A DNA stretch of 64,000 bases from Xanthostigma xanthostigma (GCA_963575645.1 OY754475.1:3162001-3226000), one strand, 5' to 3'; counted from the first letter of the stretch, positions 40,801 to 46,160 are shown. The notes: generated by a model not told the origin, from the sequence alone. Program-made: numbers and translations.

Positions 40801-41605
40801 TTACATGACATTGATCTGAAGTCGTTGGCGATAAGTTGTTATCTAAATGGCTCGTGTCTACGTTTATTGATGTTTTGCGTGAATCAAACATCTCCAAAGA
40901 CGTTTTGCTTTGACTCAGATCTAACGAATTGTGACTGGGCGAATTTATAGACGTCTTACGCGAATCTATGTTCAACGAAGTCTTTCTCGAATCGGGAATT
41001 TGAATCGATAACGAATCTGTCGACGAACGATAACGTTTTTCACTATCGATATTTATCCTCAATAACAAATCCGATACGTTTTTACTGGATTCGGGTGAAG
41101 AACCGTGCTTCGAAGAGCTGATCGACGTTTTTCGGGATTCATTTTCGATGTTAATCTGATTTTTTTGCTGCTTACTTTCGTACGACGTGTCCGACGATTG
41201 GAACGACTTGTTGTTTTCGAACGACTGCTGTCGAGTAAGCGATGTTCTTTTCTTGCTCTGTTCGTCGTTTGTTTTATGCGATTCATTTGTTTGTTCGTCG
41301 GTTGTTTTGTTGAAATCCAGTCGATGGCCATTATTATTATGTTCGTCTGGAGTACAATTAGTGATCTTGAATCCATTTGTTGATTTGGTATTTGTTGATG
41401 ACGGCGGGGGAACGTCGCTGGGGGGATGGACGTCGGAACTGTTTACTTCTGACGTCGTCGACGCCTGCAACGCCGCTGTGTGCAGACGCCGGACCAGATC
41501 CGGACTGGCTCTTTCCACCAGCCATTTCTCCACCAGGTTTGCGTTTTTTTCTAACCATTCCCCCGCCGTGTCTAGGTCACTGTCTCCCCATGGGGGTGGG
41601 ACCAT
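4594..41605 (-). CDS. Pde6: cGMP-specific 3',5'-cyclic phosphodiesterase, Pde6-like (whole gene, 12 coding exons)
   Basis: Joined exons (minus strand): 41605-40348, 31933-31815, 30135-29887, 21435-21292, 12304-12104, 11424-11152, 10639-10391, 8263-7940, 6914-6761, 6073-5928, 5869-5635, 4874-4594. Together they give 3633 nt, or 1210 residues, with all introns GT-AG and phases matching. Order of parts: serine-rich N-terminus (1-350), GAF-A (about 355-540), GAF-B (about 550-748), catalytic domain (about 770-1090), basic tail ending CSLL. Catalytic residues seen: H850 and H854 in YHNWRH, H890-D891 in HDLDH, D1001 in TACD, and Q1054 followed by F1057. These are the proton donor, metal ligands and nucleotide-clamping Gln and Phe of the family. 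The reaction is hydrolysis of cGMP to 5'-GMP. The CaaX end and the tail resemble insect Pde6, whereas insect Pde11 has no CaaX. Dual cAMP/cGMP use cannot be excluded. 5' UTR exons were not found. Confidence 0.93.
5046..5430. mobile_element. Foldback element family F-a, copy 1, with inverted hammerhead-like motifs
   Basis: Arms of about 105 bp (about 5046-5152 and 5290-5394) are inverted copies of each other. The right arm is followed by a 36-nt unpaired tail ending cacacttgga. The middle has its own small palindrome (gttctctact ... agtagagaac). Each arm carries the motif gtagacgaaacgtcagg in opposite sense. The tail and arm recur at 10234-10346, 10740-10948 and 61217-61393. Inverted pairs of terminal units with such motifs recall Penelope-like elements, but no reverse transcriptase is present, so that link is inference. 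Confidence 0.75.
5310..5352 (+). ncRNA. Hammerhead-ribozyme-like motif, F-a1 right arm
   Basis: In order: GCCT (stem I), TTGATAA (core CTGANGA with C3 to T and G8 to A), extra T, GTCTAC-loop-GTAGAC (stem II, 6 bp), GAA, ACGT (palindromic stem III), C (cleavage position), AGGT (stem I, pairs with GCCT through one G-T). The C3/G8 double change keeps that pair possible as T-A. A mirror copy lies on the minus strand at 5095-5137. Activity is untested and the core is not canonical. Confidence 0.3.
5635..5869 (-). CDS. Pde6: Pde6 exon 11: end of catalytic domain
   Basis: Residues 1040-1117 plus the first base of 1118. The sequence starts [18 protein letters not shown] and carries Q1054 and F1057, which hold the purine ring in the active site of this family. 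It continues through the last catalytic helices ([26 protein letters not shown]). Acceptor attttcag, donor CAG|GTGTGA. Confidence 0.94.
5870..5927 (-). other. Intron 10, only 58 nt
   Basis: GTAAGT donor and ttttcag acceptor separate exons 10 and 11. It is the only short intron in the gene; all others are at least 512 nt. Confidence 0.9.
5928..6073 (-). CDS. Pde6: Pde6 exon 10: catalytic metal-ligand exon
   Basis: Residues 992-1039 plus two bases of 991. It reads [19 protein letters not shown] near the start. D1001 in TACD is the fourth metal ligand of the HD-type phosphodiesterase site. The exon ends QPV before donor GTAAGT; acceptor is cttttag. The 1/2 codon split with exon 9 gives Leu. Confidence 0.94.
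6761..6914 (-). CDS. Pde6: Pde6 exon 9: catalytic domain middle
   Basis: Residues 940-990 plus one base. The exon starts [15 protein letters not shown] and includes [14 protein letters not shown], the conserved helix that precedes the second metal ligand. Acceptor ttttatag, donor GTGAGT. It contains no stop and links in frame to exons 8 and 10. Confidence 0.93.
7029..7141. repeat. Foldback repeat in intron 8
   Basis: Two arms of about 40 bp, one with atacattacagaaaatcg and one with its inverse (cgatttaatgtaatgcat), enclose a short centre. A half copy is visible at about 63395-63440 (tagaaaatcgttccact). No ends or target duplication could be defined. Confidence 0.6.
7940..8263 (-). CDS. Pde6: Pde6 exon 8: N-terminal half of catalytic domain
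   Basis: Residues 832-939, phase 0 at both ends. It carries YHNWRH (H850 proton donor, H854 metal ligand), [15 protein letters not shown] (H890 and D891 metal ligands) and [17 protein letters not shown]. The whole diagnostic HD-type phosphodiesterase signature is thus in one exon. Acceptor ttttttcag, donor CAG|GTAAAA. Confidence 0.95.
8829..8976. mobile_element. Perfect 65-bp-arm foldback (family F-g)
   Basis: Arms 8829-8893 and 8912-8976 are exact inverse copies with an 18-bp centre. The absence of mismatches suggests a recent insertion or correction. On the minus strand the centre reads ATGAAGA, T, GAGAG-loop-CTCTC, GAA, ATGTACAT, C, which matches the hammerhead-like layout seen in other foldbacks but with C3 changed to A. 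Confidence 0.8.
10234..10346. mobile_element. Foldback family F-a, copy 2 (short form)
   Basis: Arms aaatcttcttggtttccggg and its inverse are separated by only a few bases, and the 36-nt tail ending cacttgga follows. The part with the hammerhead-like motif is missing. It lies in intron 7, 44 bp from the exon 7 donor. Confidence 0.75.
10391..10639 (-). CDS. Pde6: Pde6 exon 7: GAF-B to catalytic linker
   Basis: Residues 749-831, 249 nt, phase 0 on both sides. It starts [18 protein letters not shown] and includes LSYHATAS, then [17 protein letters not shown] leading into the catalytic helices. Acceptor ggtttag, donor GAT|GTAAGT. The Met is internal, not a start. Copies of foldback F-a lie close on either side (F-a2 and F-a3). 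Confidence 0.95.
10740..10948. mobile_element. Foldback family F-a, copy 3
   Basis: The same arms and tail as at 5046-5430 are present with more divergence. A hammerhead-like motif lies on the minus strand at 10781-10823 (core decayed to TTGAAAA; GAA-ACGT-C kept). It is in intron 6, about 100 bp upstream of exon 7. Confidence 0.7.
11152..11424 (-). CDS. Pde6: Pde6 exon 6: second half of GAF-B
   Basis: Residues 658-748, phase 0. It includes [33 protein letters not shown] and [13 protein letters not shown], the conserved end of a GAF domain. The NKFDE motif is present as N-K...F-x3-D-V, with Val where Glu is usual. Acceptor ttctgcag, donor CAG|GTGACA, a weaker donor than the others. Confidence 0.95.
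11538..11803. repeat. Composite foldback repeat in intron 5
   Basis: An inner hairpin has about 30-bp arms (11650-11679 and 11702-11732; core agcgtggggcgct) around the sequence ttgttccac. Outside it, the block atagtttaaaaaaaactaaa reappears inverted, but its order differs on the two sides, so the outer arms have been rearranged. It belongs to no family I can name. Confidence 0.6.
11841..11940 (-). repeat. tRNA-derived SINE head
   Basis: The minus strand has a B-box-like GGGTTCTAATCCC and an A-box-like TTAGCCGTGCGG about 65 nt apart, with an arm resembling a long variable loop. No proper acceptor stem forms, so it is more likely a tRNA-derived repeat than a tRNA gene. Confidence 0.4.
12104..12304 (-). 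CDS. Pde6: Pde6 exon 5: variable insert of GAF-B
   Basis: Residues 591-657, 201 nt, phase 0. The start [10 protein letters not shown] and the stretch MFTTVFELK match the insect Pde6 pattern; the part between ([15 protein letters not shown]) is not conserved in the family as far as I can tell. It is much richer in GC than its introns. Acceptor acaccag, donor CAG|GTAAGG. The identity rests on frame, splice sites and the FELK-type strand. Confidence 0.88.
13290..13400. mobile_element. Foldback family F-f, partial copy
   Basis: It shares gagctttaccaatgttacgc and the following motif with the fuller copy at 39465-39650. On the minus strand it reads CTGACGA, T, GAAAA-TAAA-TTTTC with an extra T, GAA, ACGT, C (13345-13379). 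Confidence 0.6.
14339..14712. mobile_element. TA-flanked MITE (family M2, copy 1)
   Basis: Terminal inverted repeats start TCGTCGTTGGTTCT and the element is flanked by TA on both sides (14337-14338 and 14713-14714). A second copy with the same ends and flanks is at 28574-28959. TA duplication points to the Tc1/mariner group. No transposase is present. Confidence 0.85.
14735..14800 (+). repeat. tRNA-like sequence, Thr(CGT)-like
   Basis: The stretch has an A-box-like GGTAGAATGGCTG, a CTCGTAACC anticodon-like part, a B-box-like CGTTCGATCC and an inverse end (ggtag / ctacc). The acceptor stem is poor. It follows MITE M2 directly, and a poly-T run follows it. It is likely a SINE head or decayed tRNA copy. 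Confidence 0.4.
15877..16469. mobile_element. MITE with 9-bp target duplication (family M3, copy 1)
   Basis: The direct repeat GAATTTTAA flanks the element at 15868-15876 and 16470-16478. Imperfect inverted ends are GGGAATTATAAAAC and GGATAGTATTTAAAC (second given inverted). Inside, the phrase agtaatttagtcgctcactt recurs several times in both senses. A reverse-complement copy with its own 9-bp duplication is at 61926-62678. A 9-bp duplication suggests Mutator-like transposition. Confidence 0.85.
18316..18585. mobile_element. MITE family M4, copy 1
   Basis: Inverted inner ends TTTTACGTGATAACG and CGTTATCACGTCAAAA frame a GC-richer body with tcgcttgcacgctcaggctc. One outer side carries gtcggtttacggacgatag. 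A second copy in the other orientation is at 56798-57051. It encodes nothing obvious. Confidence 0.75.
18601..18780 (+). mobile_element. Retroelement 3' fragment, family R1
   Basis: Starts ccggcttcgcccgaattt and continues ggtctccatgaaaagcgc, attctaaatattggtga. Related fragments are at 19668-19822 (-), 27962-28186 (+), 46045-46160 (-) and 48098-48323 (+). Some end in tataatatta-type tails, as SINE or RTE-like repeats do. Confidence 0.6.
19668..19822 (-). mobile_element. Retroelement 3' fragment, family R1
   Basis: This is the inverse of the 18601 copy, with gcgcttttcgtagagacc and ending gggcgaagccggacc. The two copies face each other about 0.9 kb apart. Confidence 0.6.
20070..20427 (-). pseudogene. 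3' end of a LINE (reverse transcriptase C-terminus, broken)
   Basis: On the minus strand, 20427 to 20200 reads open with [16 protein letters not shown] and continues to a TAA stop. The pattern of an aromatic-Gly-x-Lys-Leu-Phe-x-x-Leu-Pro followed by a Lys/Phe-rich helix is typical of the extreme C-terminus of jockey-like LINE proteins. It is followed by AATAAA and a TAATAA tail. The rest of the element is absent (5' truncation). Confidence 0.7.
20824..21176. mobile_element. MITE with about 60-bp terminal inverted repeats (family M5)
   Basis: Left end TAGTCCAGTCGGTGGAGA, right end its inverse. The inverted region goes on through gctccagaaattcgcaaaca. It lies in intron 4, about 115 bp from the exon 4 donor. 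Target duplication uncertain. Confidence 0.75.
21292..21435 (-). CDS. Pde6: Pde6 exon 4: start of GAF-B
   Basis: Residues 543-590, 144 nt, phase 0. It starts [20 protein letters not shown] and includes [19 protein letters not shown], the first strand pair of GAF-B. Acceptor atttcag, donor GCG|GTGAGT. The sequence is strongly conserved in the insect family. Confidence 0.95.
21585..21960 (+). repeat. Direct duplication, period about 239 bp
   Basis: The phrase aacttaagttaacacttgtt and about 100 following bases occur at 21585 and again at 21824, with a few differences. The part gaaatactgtgaaagtctca also occurs twice. Confidence 0.8.
22095..22693 (+). mobile_element. Non-autonomous Helitron (family H1, copy A)
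   Basis: The 5' end is TCGTATATATTAATACGC after a host A. The 3' end is the hairpin GCGAATAATTCGC, ten bases, then CTAG before a host T. This A-TC...hairpin-CTAG-T layout is the Helitron signature. Inside, the block caacgctgaacaacgtc is repeated. Three other copies are at 52152-52746, 55567-56015 and 60132-60709. Confidence 0.85.
23156..23552 (+). mobile_element. Retroelement fragment, family R2
   Basis: Begins tacctgggtgaccgagcttt and ends ctcgtttaataatataggga. A longer copy is at 57841-58734. I recognise both end phrases from lepidopteran repeats, but no coding part is present to set the class; a non-LTR origin is likely. Confidence 0.65.
24502..24795 (+). pseudogene. 3' end of a LINE (reverse transcriptase C-terminus, broken)
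   Basis: Open from 24502 to TAA at 24724-24726. It reads [17 protein letters not shown], then [13 protein letters not shown] and [17 protein letters not shown]. This is the usual tail of jockey-like LINE proteins. AATAAA follows at about 24774 and then a TTATTATTATT tail. The 5' part is missing. Confidence 0.75.
25906..26032 (+). repeat. 22-bp tandem repeat, about 5.5 copies
   Basis: The unit is close to cgcagtcgcgttgcggttgtgt. It is strongly GC- and CpG-rich in an AT-rich intron. The copies differ by a few bases, mainly T/C changes. Confidence 0.85.
27622..27822 (+). repeat. 21-bp tandem repeat, about 9.5 copies
   Basis: The unit is gcaaactagagggaaaacgga. Because 21 is a multiple of 3, all three frames on both strands stay open through the array, giving false protein repeats (such as KLEGKRS). 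I see no start, splice or family evidence for coding. Confidence 0.9.
27962..28186 (+). mobile_element. Retroelement 3' fragment, family R1
   Basis: Begins cggcttggcccgaatttgta, continues ctccacgaaaagagctttta and attctaaatattggtgag, and ends in a tataatattagtatag tail. It is the most complete of the R1 copies. Confidence 0.65.
28574..28959. mobile_element. TA-flanked MITE (family M2, copy 2)
   Basis: Same TCGTCGTTGGTTCTGTAATA end and inverse, flanked by TA on both sides. Inside it shares more than 100 nearly identical bases (around cggatttattggcacatggg) with 14339-14712. Confidence 0.85.
29887..30135 (-). CDS. Pde6: Pde6 exon 3: second half of GAF-A
   Basis: Residues 460-542, 249 nt, phase 0. 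It starts [17 protein letters not shown], includes [34 protein letters not shown] and [21 protein letters not shown]. The NKFDE motif again has Val in place of Glu. This is the classic cyclic-nucleotide-binding GAF half. Acceptor cttcag, donor CAG|GTGAGA. Confidence 0.95.
30954..31193. mobile_element. Foldback element family F-b
   Basis: Arms of about 97 bp (30954-31050 and 31097-31193) are near-perfect inverse copies; the outer ends are gatgagtatttggaaag and its inverse. The centre of about 45 bp joins the right arm to make the hammerhead-like fold at 31067-31122. It lies in intron 2. Confidence 0.8.
31067..31122 (+). ncRNA. Hammerhead-ribozyme-like motif, best candidate in the window
   Basis: Order: GCATTT (31067-31072), GAAC, ACT, CTGAAGA (31080-31086), extra T, GATAC-AAAAC-GTATC, GAA, ACGT, T (cleavage position 31110), AGT, ATT, AAATGC (31117-31122). 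Stem I is GCATTT/AAATGC plus ACT/AGT around an internal loop; stem II is five pairs; ACGT is a palindrome that can form stem III only between two copies. CTGAAGA fits the core CUGANGA, and GTT fits the NUH cleavage rule. The extra T before stem II is not canonical. Function is inferred from pairing only. Confidence 0.45.
31815..31933 (-). CDS. Pde6: Pde6 exon 2: GAF-A middle
   Basis: Residues 421-459 plus two bases of 420. It reads [20 protein letters not shown] then [19 protein letters not shown], the central GAF helix and the [I/V]xDAY turn. Acceptor tttgcag, donor GAA|GTGAGT. The short exon is fixed by frame on both sides. Confidence 0.94.
33357..33590. mobile_element. Foldback element family F-c, copy 1
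   Basis: Arms contain attatcgaccaatttttcag and its inverse. Outside the left arm is caaatctttgattaacgtct, which other copies also have. Related copies: 38030-38313 and 57690-58826 (interrupted). Confidence 0.75.
33474..33511 (+). ncRNA. Hammerhead-like motif, F-c copy 1
   Basis: GTT, CTGAAGA, extra A, GATCC-AAATCC-GGATC (5 bp), GAA, ACGT, T, AAT. Stem I is only TT/AA plus G-T. The same motif is at 38171-38207 with damage (GGACC, AAA) and at 57773-57809 on the minus strand. Confidence 0.35.
34035..34755 (+). mobile_element. RTE-like retroelement copy, family R3
   Basis: Begins ccgcccggtttcacccggga; later has tatagcctatagccttcctc, ccagtagttcctgagattag, a CAAA microsatellite and an end tatattagtatagat. 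Those phrases are widespread in Lepidoptera. A tRNA-Lys-like part (34411-34485) is embedded in it. Relatives: 35308-35612 (-), 45690-46025 (+) and a short part at 40013-40110 (+). Confidence 0.7.
34411..34485 (-). repeat. tRNA-Lys(CTT)-derived sequence
   Basis: The minus strand reads CTCAGTTGGTAGAG (A box), GACTCTTAATAT (CTT anticodon loop), GGGTCGTGGGTTTGAGCTCC (B box region) and ends ACGTTGGGCGA, as in insect tRNA-Lys. The 5' acceptor half does not pair with the 3' half, and the anticodon stem has mismatches, so it is a decayed copy or SINE head. Confidence 0.6.
35080..35244. mobile_element. Foldback MITE (family F-i)
   Basis: Arms of about 65 bp start gttcgttccaagcagccgcg and end with the inverse, with few differences. 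The arm includes cgtacacagtcttgt and gcgcaagact. The loop is about 30 bp. Moderately GC-rich. No relative seen in the window. Confidence 0.75.
35308..35612 (-). mobile_element. RTE-like retroelement fragment, family R3
   Basis: Inverse of the 34035 copy without the tRNA-like part; includes caggaactactggttcgaa and ggctataggctatataat. It faces the first copy across the foldback at 35080-35244, so the pair may form a large inverted repeat. Confidence 0.65.
36486..36610 (+). repeat. 63-bp tandem duplication
   Basis: Two units starting ctttttgattgtaaaaagc and ending ttcagttcatagc, differing at a few positions. Confidence 0.85.
38030..38313. mobile_element. Foldback element family F-c, copy 2
   Basis: Shares the arm caataaataaaattatc and the end gaagagttctaatcaaaggt with copies 1 and 3. 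The centre has extra AT-rich sequence. The ribozyme-like motif is damaged at the GAAA step. Confidence 0.7.
39465..39650. mobile_element. Foldback element family F-f, complete copy
   Basis: Arms contain gaaggaaggttttggttgag and its inverse, then gctttaccaatgttccgcta. The minus strand at 39523-39553 reads CTGAAGA, T, GAAAA-loop-TTTTC plus T, GAA, ACGT, T. No stem I is visible. Confidence 0.75.
40013..40110 (+). mobile_element. Short RTE-like fragment, family R3
   Basis: The phrase gacccgtcccggtttcaccc followed by an AT-rich stretch matches the 5' part of R3 copies at 34035 and 45690. Confidence 0.5.
40348..41605 (-). CDS. Pde6: Pde6 exon 1: serine-rich N-terminus and first part of GAF-A
   Basis: Residues 1-419 plus one base. 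The ATG at 41605-41603 is the first in frame after a TGA at 41626-41624 and has purine at -3 and G at +4. The start contains [20 protein letters not shown], a short helical motif also found in mammalian PDE11. Residues 50-350 are rich in Ser/Thr/Asn and hold seven [RK][RK]xS sites: S122, S161, S210, S219, S246, S293, S323. GAF-A begins near 355 ([29 protein letters not shown]). Donor CAG|GTAAGG. AG sites just upstream of the ATG might be acceptors of a 5' UTR intron. Confidence 0.92.
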
Positions 41606-42426
41606 CCCTGTACATGGTACCACTCAACTGTTTGGTGGGGTATTTATTTGTAAATTATTTTCGTCTAGGCTCGTCACTTTATCGATCGATTTAGGTTCTT
41701 TTAATGAAATCATTTTTCAAAGTTCTCTTTATGTATACTTTAATTAACTTAATAACTAATTAAACTTTTAAATACTTGAAACTTCTTCTTTTTAAAATGT
41801 TTGTGAGGTGATAATATTTCCATTTTTAGGTACCCTTGCACGTATATTTCATAACCGGACTTTTCTAAAAACAATTTTAAAACAATTCTTTTTAAAACAA
41901 ACGCAGACACATTTCACTGAAGTAACAAACGCAATGTCTAAACTTTGGGTATAAGTTCAGCGTTAAAGCCGTACCATTTGCGATAAAACATTTTTGCAAT
42001 TATGAGAAAATTGGCTCTAATTTATTATACCTTTATTTATTTGACGTGGATTTATACTCAAAATAAATCAAACTAGGTATGTTTACGACCATTGTTCACA
42101 CATACACTCTCTTAACTTACTCTGTTACATTTTACAACAATAAATATAGTCGTTATAAAATCAATTGGCACAGCTTGCTTGTTTATTTGTTGTGGTGATA
42201 TTGGCACACATTTGTTAAATAATGAGGTTAAAACTAAAATATGTTGATTGTTGAATAACAATTAGTTAATCACCTCTCCGCCTATTGAAAATATTGACAA
42301 CTTGCCCAGACCACTATTCGACGGCAGCTGCTATTGTGTATACGAACTAGTTTCATATGTGTAAAGCCTATGTCAAACTTGCGGACTATCGAGCGATTAA
42401 GTTGACAGTTTCAAAATCTATAATTA
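41606..42426. other. 5' flank or 5' UTR of the phosphodiesterase gene
   Basis: On the minus strand this would hold the promoter or the end of a 5' UTR intron. AccAAACAG at about 41631 could be an acceptor. No clear TATA box or initiator stood out. Confidence 0.4.
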
Positions 42427-42566
42427 GTCTATAAGCGCGCATAAATGTTAGCCCAATCACCCGATCGAACTGTCGGATAGTAATGACAAAAGCGTGCCCG
42501 AAATAGACCGATATTGTGTCGGTTCATTCGATCGCCCGACTGAGATATCGTGCGCGCTTAGACTTG
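42427..42566. mobile_element. Small MITE (family M6)
   Basis: Inverted ends AGTCTATAAGCGCGCA and (inverted) AAGTCTAAGCGCGCA. The inside has cgatcgaactgtcgg-like CpG-rich words. Near-identical words gagcgattaagttg lie on both sides outside (about 42391 and 42577), perhaps part of a longer element. Confidence 0.55.
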
Positions 42567-42603
42567 TGATGCGTTGAGCGATTAAGTTGCGGATGATGAA
42601 CTA

Positions 42604-43019
42604 CAGTGTAAACTCCACTCGATATAACGAGAAACTCTTTAAAACGTCGAAATTACTTAACTCTAGTGCAGCATTTTATGAGCGACAAGGTAAACCATTG
42701 TCGCTCGTAAAATGCTACAGTCTAAATAACGACTACAATACGTCATCATTGAGCAATAAACAGTACTTGTTTGTTATTTTGTTGCTTTGTTATCGACACC
42801 ATGCGTACCGAAGATTCTAAAAGATTCGTTTTTTTGTTGGTTGGGATTATTTTTCATAGTTTCAGTTAATTATTAAGTGATAATATTCTCAGTTGCCCAC
42901 AAACTTGCAAACAATATAAAAATATTAATTGATTATTTCTTCTCTCCGCTTAAAGACAACTCTCAATAACGCCACAAAGTGCACAGTCCCTTGAGTGTCG
43001 CTATATAGAGTTTACACTG
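42604..43019. mobile_element. TA-flanked MITE, pogo/Tigger-like ends (family M7)
   Basis: Starts CAGTGTAAACTC and ends GAGTTTACACTG, with TA at 42602-42603 and 43020-43021. A hairpin inside uses gcattttatgagcgacaa and its inverse. No transposase. Confidence 0.75.
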
Positions 43020-43676
43020 TATTTGTAGGTATCTATTTTATAGTTTTGATTAAAGAAACTACTGAACCGATTTAACTGAAATCTATGTCTATTAGAATAA
43101 GAATCGTTATAAAATCGGTTCCCAACTGCAAGAGATATCGCGGCTATTACATTTTAAAAAATCTATCGACTTGTATAACCTCTTTTTTTTGAAGTCTGTA
43201 AAAAATATTCGTCTCTCTCTTCAGAACAGTTAAAAAGAGTCTTTAGAAAAATACATATGAGATATATACGTTTTCTTTTTGTTCTGCATGCGGCCGTTGG
43301 ACTACGAGTTTAATACGAACTTTCCATTAGTATGTTACAATTATAAATCACTCTTAACGACCTCGCATATAGTAAATATACTTATCTGAAACACTTGAGA
43401 GCATGGGCGATAATGTTAGTAGCAAGTGGCAATACGCAAATTAATATTTGCAATCCAAATTGTAACAGGTTTATCAAACAATTTCGCCTCATCGTAAATC
43501 ACTTGATTTGGAAACTATACGTTTTGTATGATAAATTACACTCAAAGCTGAAAGTCGTATCAGAAACCGAAGAAATTATTGCAGTATACGCAAACAGACT
43601 ACTGTTGCTCCTGTTGGTTTATTACCATCAGAACATCCGATGAGGAACACTTTTTAGTTATTACTAACCTGTTTGA

Positions 43677-44013
43677 TAGAGCTGTAACAAACCGTATGTA
43701 TTCGTTACTGCGAGTAACGGGTACATCGTCTGACTCGAAGTAACGAATCGTTACTTACAAATTCATTTCGTTACTCGCATTTGTCGTATCCATGACAGTT
43801 CGACTCGTTTGATGCGGTTATACGAACGAAGTCATATCGTATCACGTATGCGACGCGCCTCGATGCGATGGTACATGCTTGATGCTGTCAGTACACGATT
43901 GTATGTCGTATAAAAAGTAACGAGTAACGTAATGGTACGAAAGTAACGGGTACTGGTTCTTTAAGTAACGAATACATACGGGTACACAATTTCTCGATAC
44001 TTTTACAGCTTTA
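43677..44013. mobile_element. hAT-type MITE with 8-bp target duplication (family M8)
   Basis: Direct repeat CTGTTTGA at 43669-43676 and 44014-44021. Ends TAGAGCTGTAA and (inverted) TAAAGCTGTAA. Near both ends are several copies of the words gtaacga and gtaacgggta, typical of subterminal repeats that hAT transposases bind. Confidence 0.88.
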
Positions 44014-44595
44014 CTGTTTGACAAAGTACTTTAAGCGTAGTGCTTTAAGTATTATAAGTGAACATTGATCTATAAAATGTATAGACATTTGATGTAACTG
44101 ATCGTTTCCTGAAATGTCTAAGCATTGTATGAATTCGTCTACACCAGGATATGATATATTATGATGTATTGTTTTTGTCTTTCCAATTGAAAAATGTGAG
44201 GTTCACTTTAGAATTTCTAAAATATAGATATTATGGACTAAACAAATTTGATATATTAGTACATTTCTTATTTGCATTGAAATTGGCGTCTTATCTATTA
44301 TATTAGCATGTTTCATTTGCATCAATTTGAAATACAGTTTTTACTATATTCTTTGTTTATTAATTAGATTGATACGAAGAATTGTTCTATTTTAGATAAA
44401 GTTGTGTAAATAAAGTTAACTTTTTATATTATTAAAAATTCTAAAAAATTCTGTACCTTAAATATTTCAACAAAAAGCTTCGTTGCCTTTTTACAGCATT
44501 AAACAACTTAATCTTTGATGATATCAAATTGTTGAAAATGTATTTTTTAAGTGGTTCTTCCAAAATTTCTGGTACCATTAAATCTTACTGAAGCA

Positions 44596-44898
44596 GTATG
44601 TACAGTACACGCCACTAATCTAAAAGGTTCGGAAGTTAGATGCGAATGCAGGCTTGCGCTTGTACAGTCTGTTGAAAAACTACAAACTCGCAACTCAACA
44701 AAACAACAACTTGGCAATAGCGTACTCGACTGTACTTTAAAGCAGGAAAGCGACACGATCACGGCCAATCACCGACGAGCGCACATTCCTTGCAGGTAGC
44801 TGGTAGGTGTTGGGAGTATGAACGGCTCTAAAATGTGCCTTTGCGACGCTGTTTGTGACTAAATTCCGAACTTATTAGATCCGTGGCCCATACTATAC
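44596..44898. mobile_element. MITE family M1, copy 3
   Basis: Same body as 2807-3135 in opposite sense (cttgcgcttgtacagtctgt, gccaatcaccgacgagcgca). The inverted ends are more decayed than in the other copies. Confidence 0.8.
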
Positions 44899-45459
44899 CG
44901 CAAAGCTCGATTTACAACTATATTCGACCCTTCTCTCAATTTTTTGTGAGGTTACGTATGGCTGTCATTGTATTTGCGTTTAATTTATAAAAAGAACTGA
45001 GGCTGTTATTCTCTAACACTTGCAATTTTCTTTTCTACGAAATTCCTGAAGGAAACCGTAATCAAGACGCGCTAACCCGTTAATAATTAAGGAATTGTTA
45101 AAATAAGACCAGATGTGATCGTGTTTTGTGGTTATGTTTAATGGTTAAATGGCGTTAAATGAATCAAATTAACACAGATTGCCTCTGTATATATAGTAAT
45201 CTGCATGCCGATATATGTACAGCCTTATTACGTAACTAATATTATTTGAGGTTCTATCGATTACATTTACCTTTATCTCGAATACTGATAAATTTATTTG
45301 TCATTGTCAGGTAACTCTCTGTGTTTATTAAATTATTATTTATTATTTTTTTGTAAGCACTTTTTTTCACCAATATTTAGAATAGATTTTCAATTTAGAG
45401 TTGTACTTATAGAAATTTGGAAGCATGTTAATTGTAAAAGGTAAACTTTTAAATGTAAA

Positions 45460-45545
45460 GAAAAACCATTCCAAAATTGTAAAAATTTTTTTATTATATT
45501 ATAGCGCTTTCGACCTAAGTCATCATCAGATAAAATTATTTCTCA
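45460..45545 (-). mobile_element. Repeat remnant with hammerhead-like motif (family F-h)
   Basis: Minus strand 45533-45501 reads CTGATGA (exact hammerhead core), extra T, GAC-TTAG-GTC, GAA, AGCGCT (palindrome), A. No second arm or element boundary was found. Stem I would be a run of A/T and is not convincing. Confidence 0.35.
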
Positions 45546-45689
45546 CACAATGAATGTATAATTTGCTACATCTTAATGGAATTGTTAGACATTTTTAAAA
45601 AATTATGAAAAATGACAAATACTAGCTATTTTTGAAGGGTAAGGGAAAGTCAAATATAGATTAGATCTTCAAATCGAACTTAATATTAT

Positions 45690-46025
45690 AGGCTTTTAGC
45701 CCGGTTTTACCCGAGTGCGAAGCTGTTCTGGAAATATTATATTGTTTTTTAGAACTTTAGAACAATTTCGTCATACATGATTTTTGAGTAACTTTAACCG
45801 TTTACGCAGCGCACGCAACGGAAGTTGTCAAAATGAATAATTTTCCAGTTTTTGCAACATTTTTCATTGATGCTCCTCTCCTATTGGTCGTAGCGTGATA
45901 TTATATAGCCTATAGCCTTCCTCGATAAATTAACTATCCAACACAAAAATAATTTTTCAGTTCCAACCAGTAGTTCCTGAGATTAACGCGTTCAAAGAAA
46001 GTCTGAAACTTTATATATTAGTATA
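45690..46025 (+). mobile_element. RTE-like retroelement copy, family R3
   Basis: Starts agcccggttttacccgagtg; then ctcctattggtcgtagcgtg, the shared tatagcctatagccttcctc and a tatattagtataag end. A fragment of family R1 follows at 46045 in the other orientation. Confidence 0.7.
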
Positions 46026-46044
46026 AGATATAAGATATTATATA

Positions 46045-46160
46045 ATCACATTAAAATAAAAGCGCTTTTCGTGGAGACCAATTTTGCAACGTAAGTCGAC
46101 AAAAAAAAAACTGTGATAATCTACAAATTTGGGCGAAGTCGGGCCGGGCCGCTTGTATTA
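46045..46160 (-). mobile_element. Retroelement 3' fragment, family R1
   Basis: aagcgcttttcgtggagacc and gggcgaagtcgggccgggcc read as the inverse of the R1 start. Confidence 0.6.

Noticed and set aside
4594..41605. Assignment of the gene to Pde11
   Set aside because: Exon 1 and GAF-A resemble PDE11, but the C-terminal tail with CaaX and the exon 9-11 sequence match insect Pde6, and insect Pde11 as I recall it ends in a long non-prenylated tail. A direct search against both would settle it.
41606..41623. Start of the phosphodiesterase at a GTG codon, 18 nt upstream of the ATG
   Set aside because: GTG is not a usual start in animals; the ATG at 41605 is in good context and a stop lies directly upstream of the GTG.
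41187..41747. A 186-residue open frame on the plus strand over exon 1
   Set aside because: It is antisense to a well-supported coding exon and its low-complexity sequence mirrors the Ser-rich codons. No splice signals or family motif.
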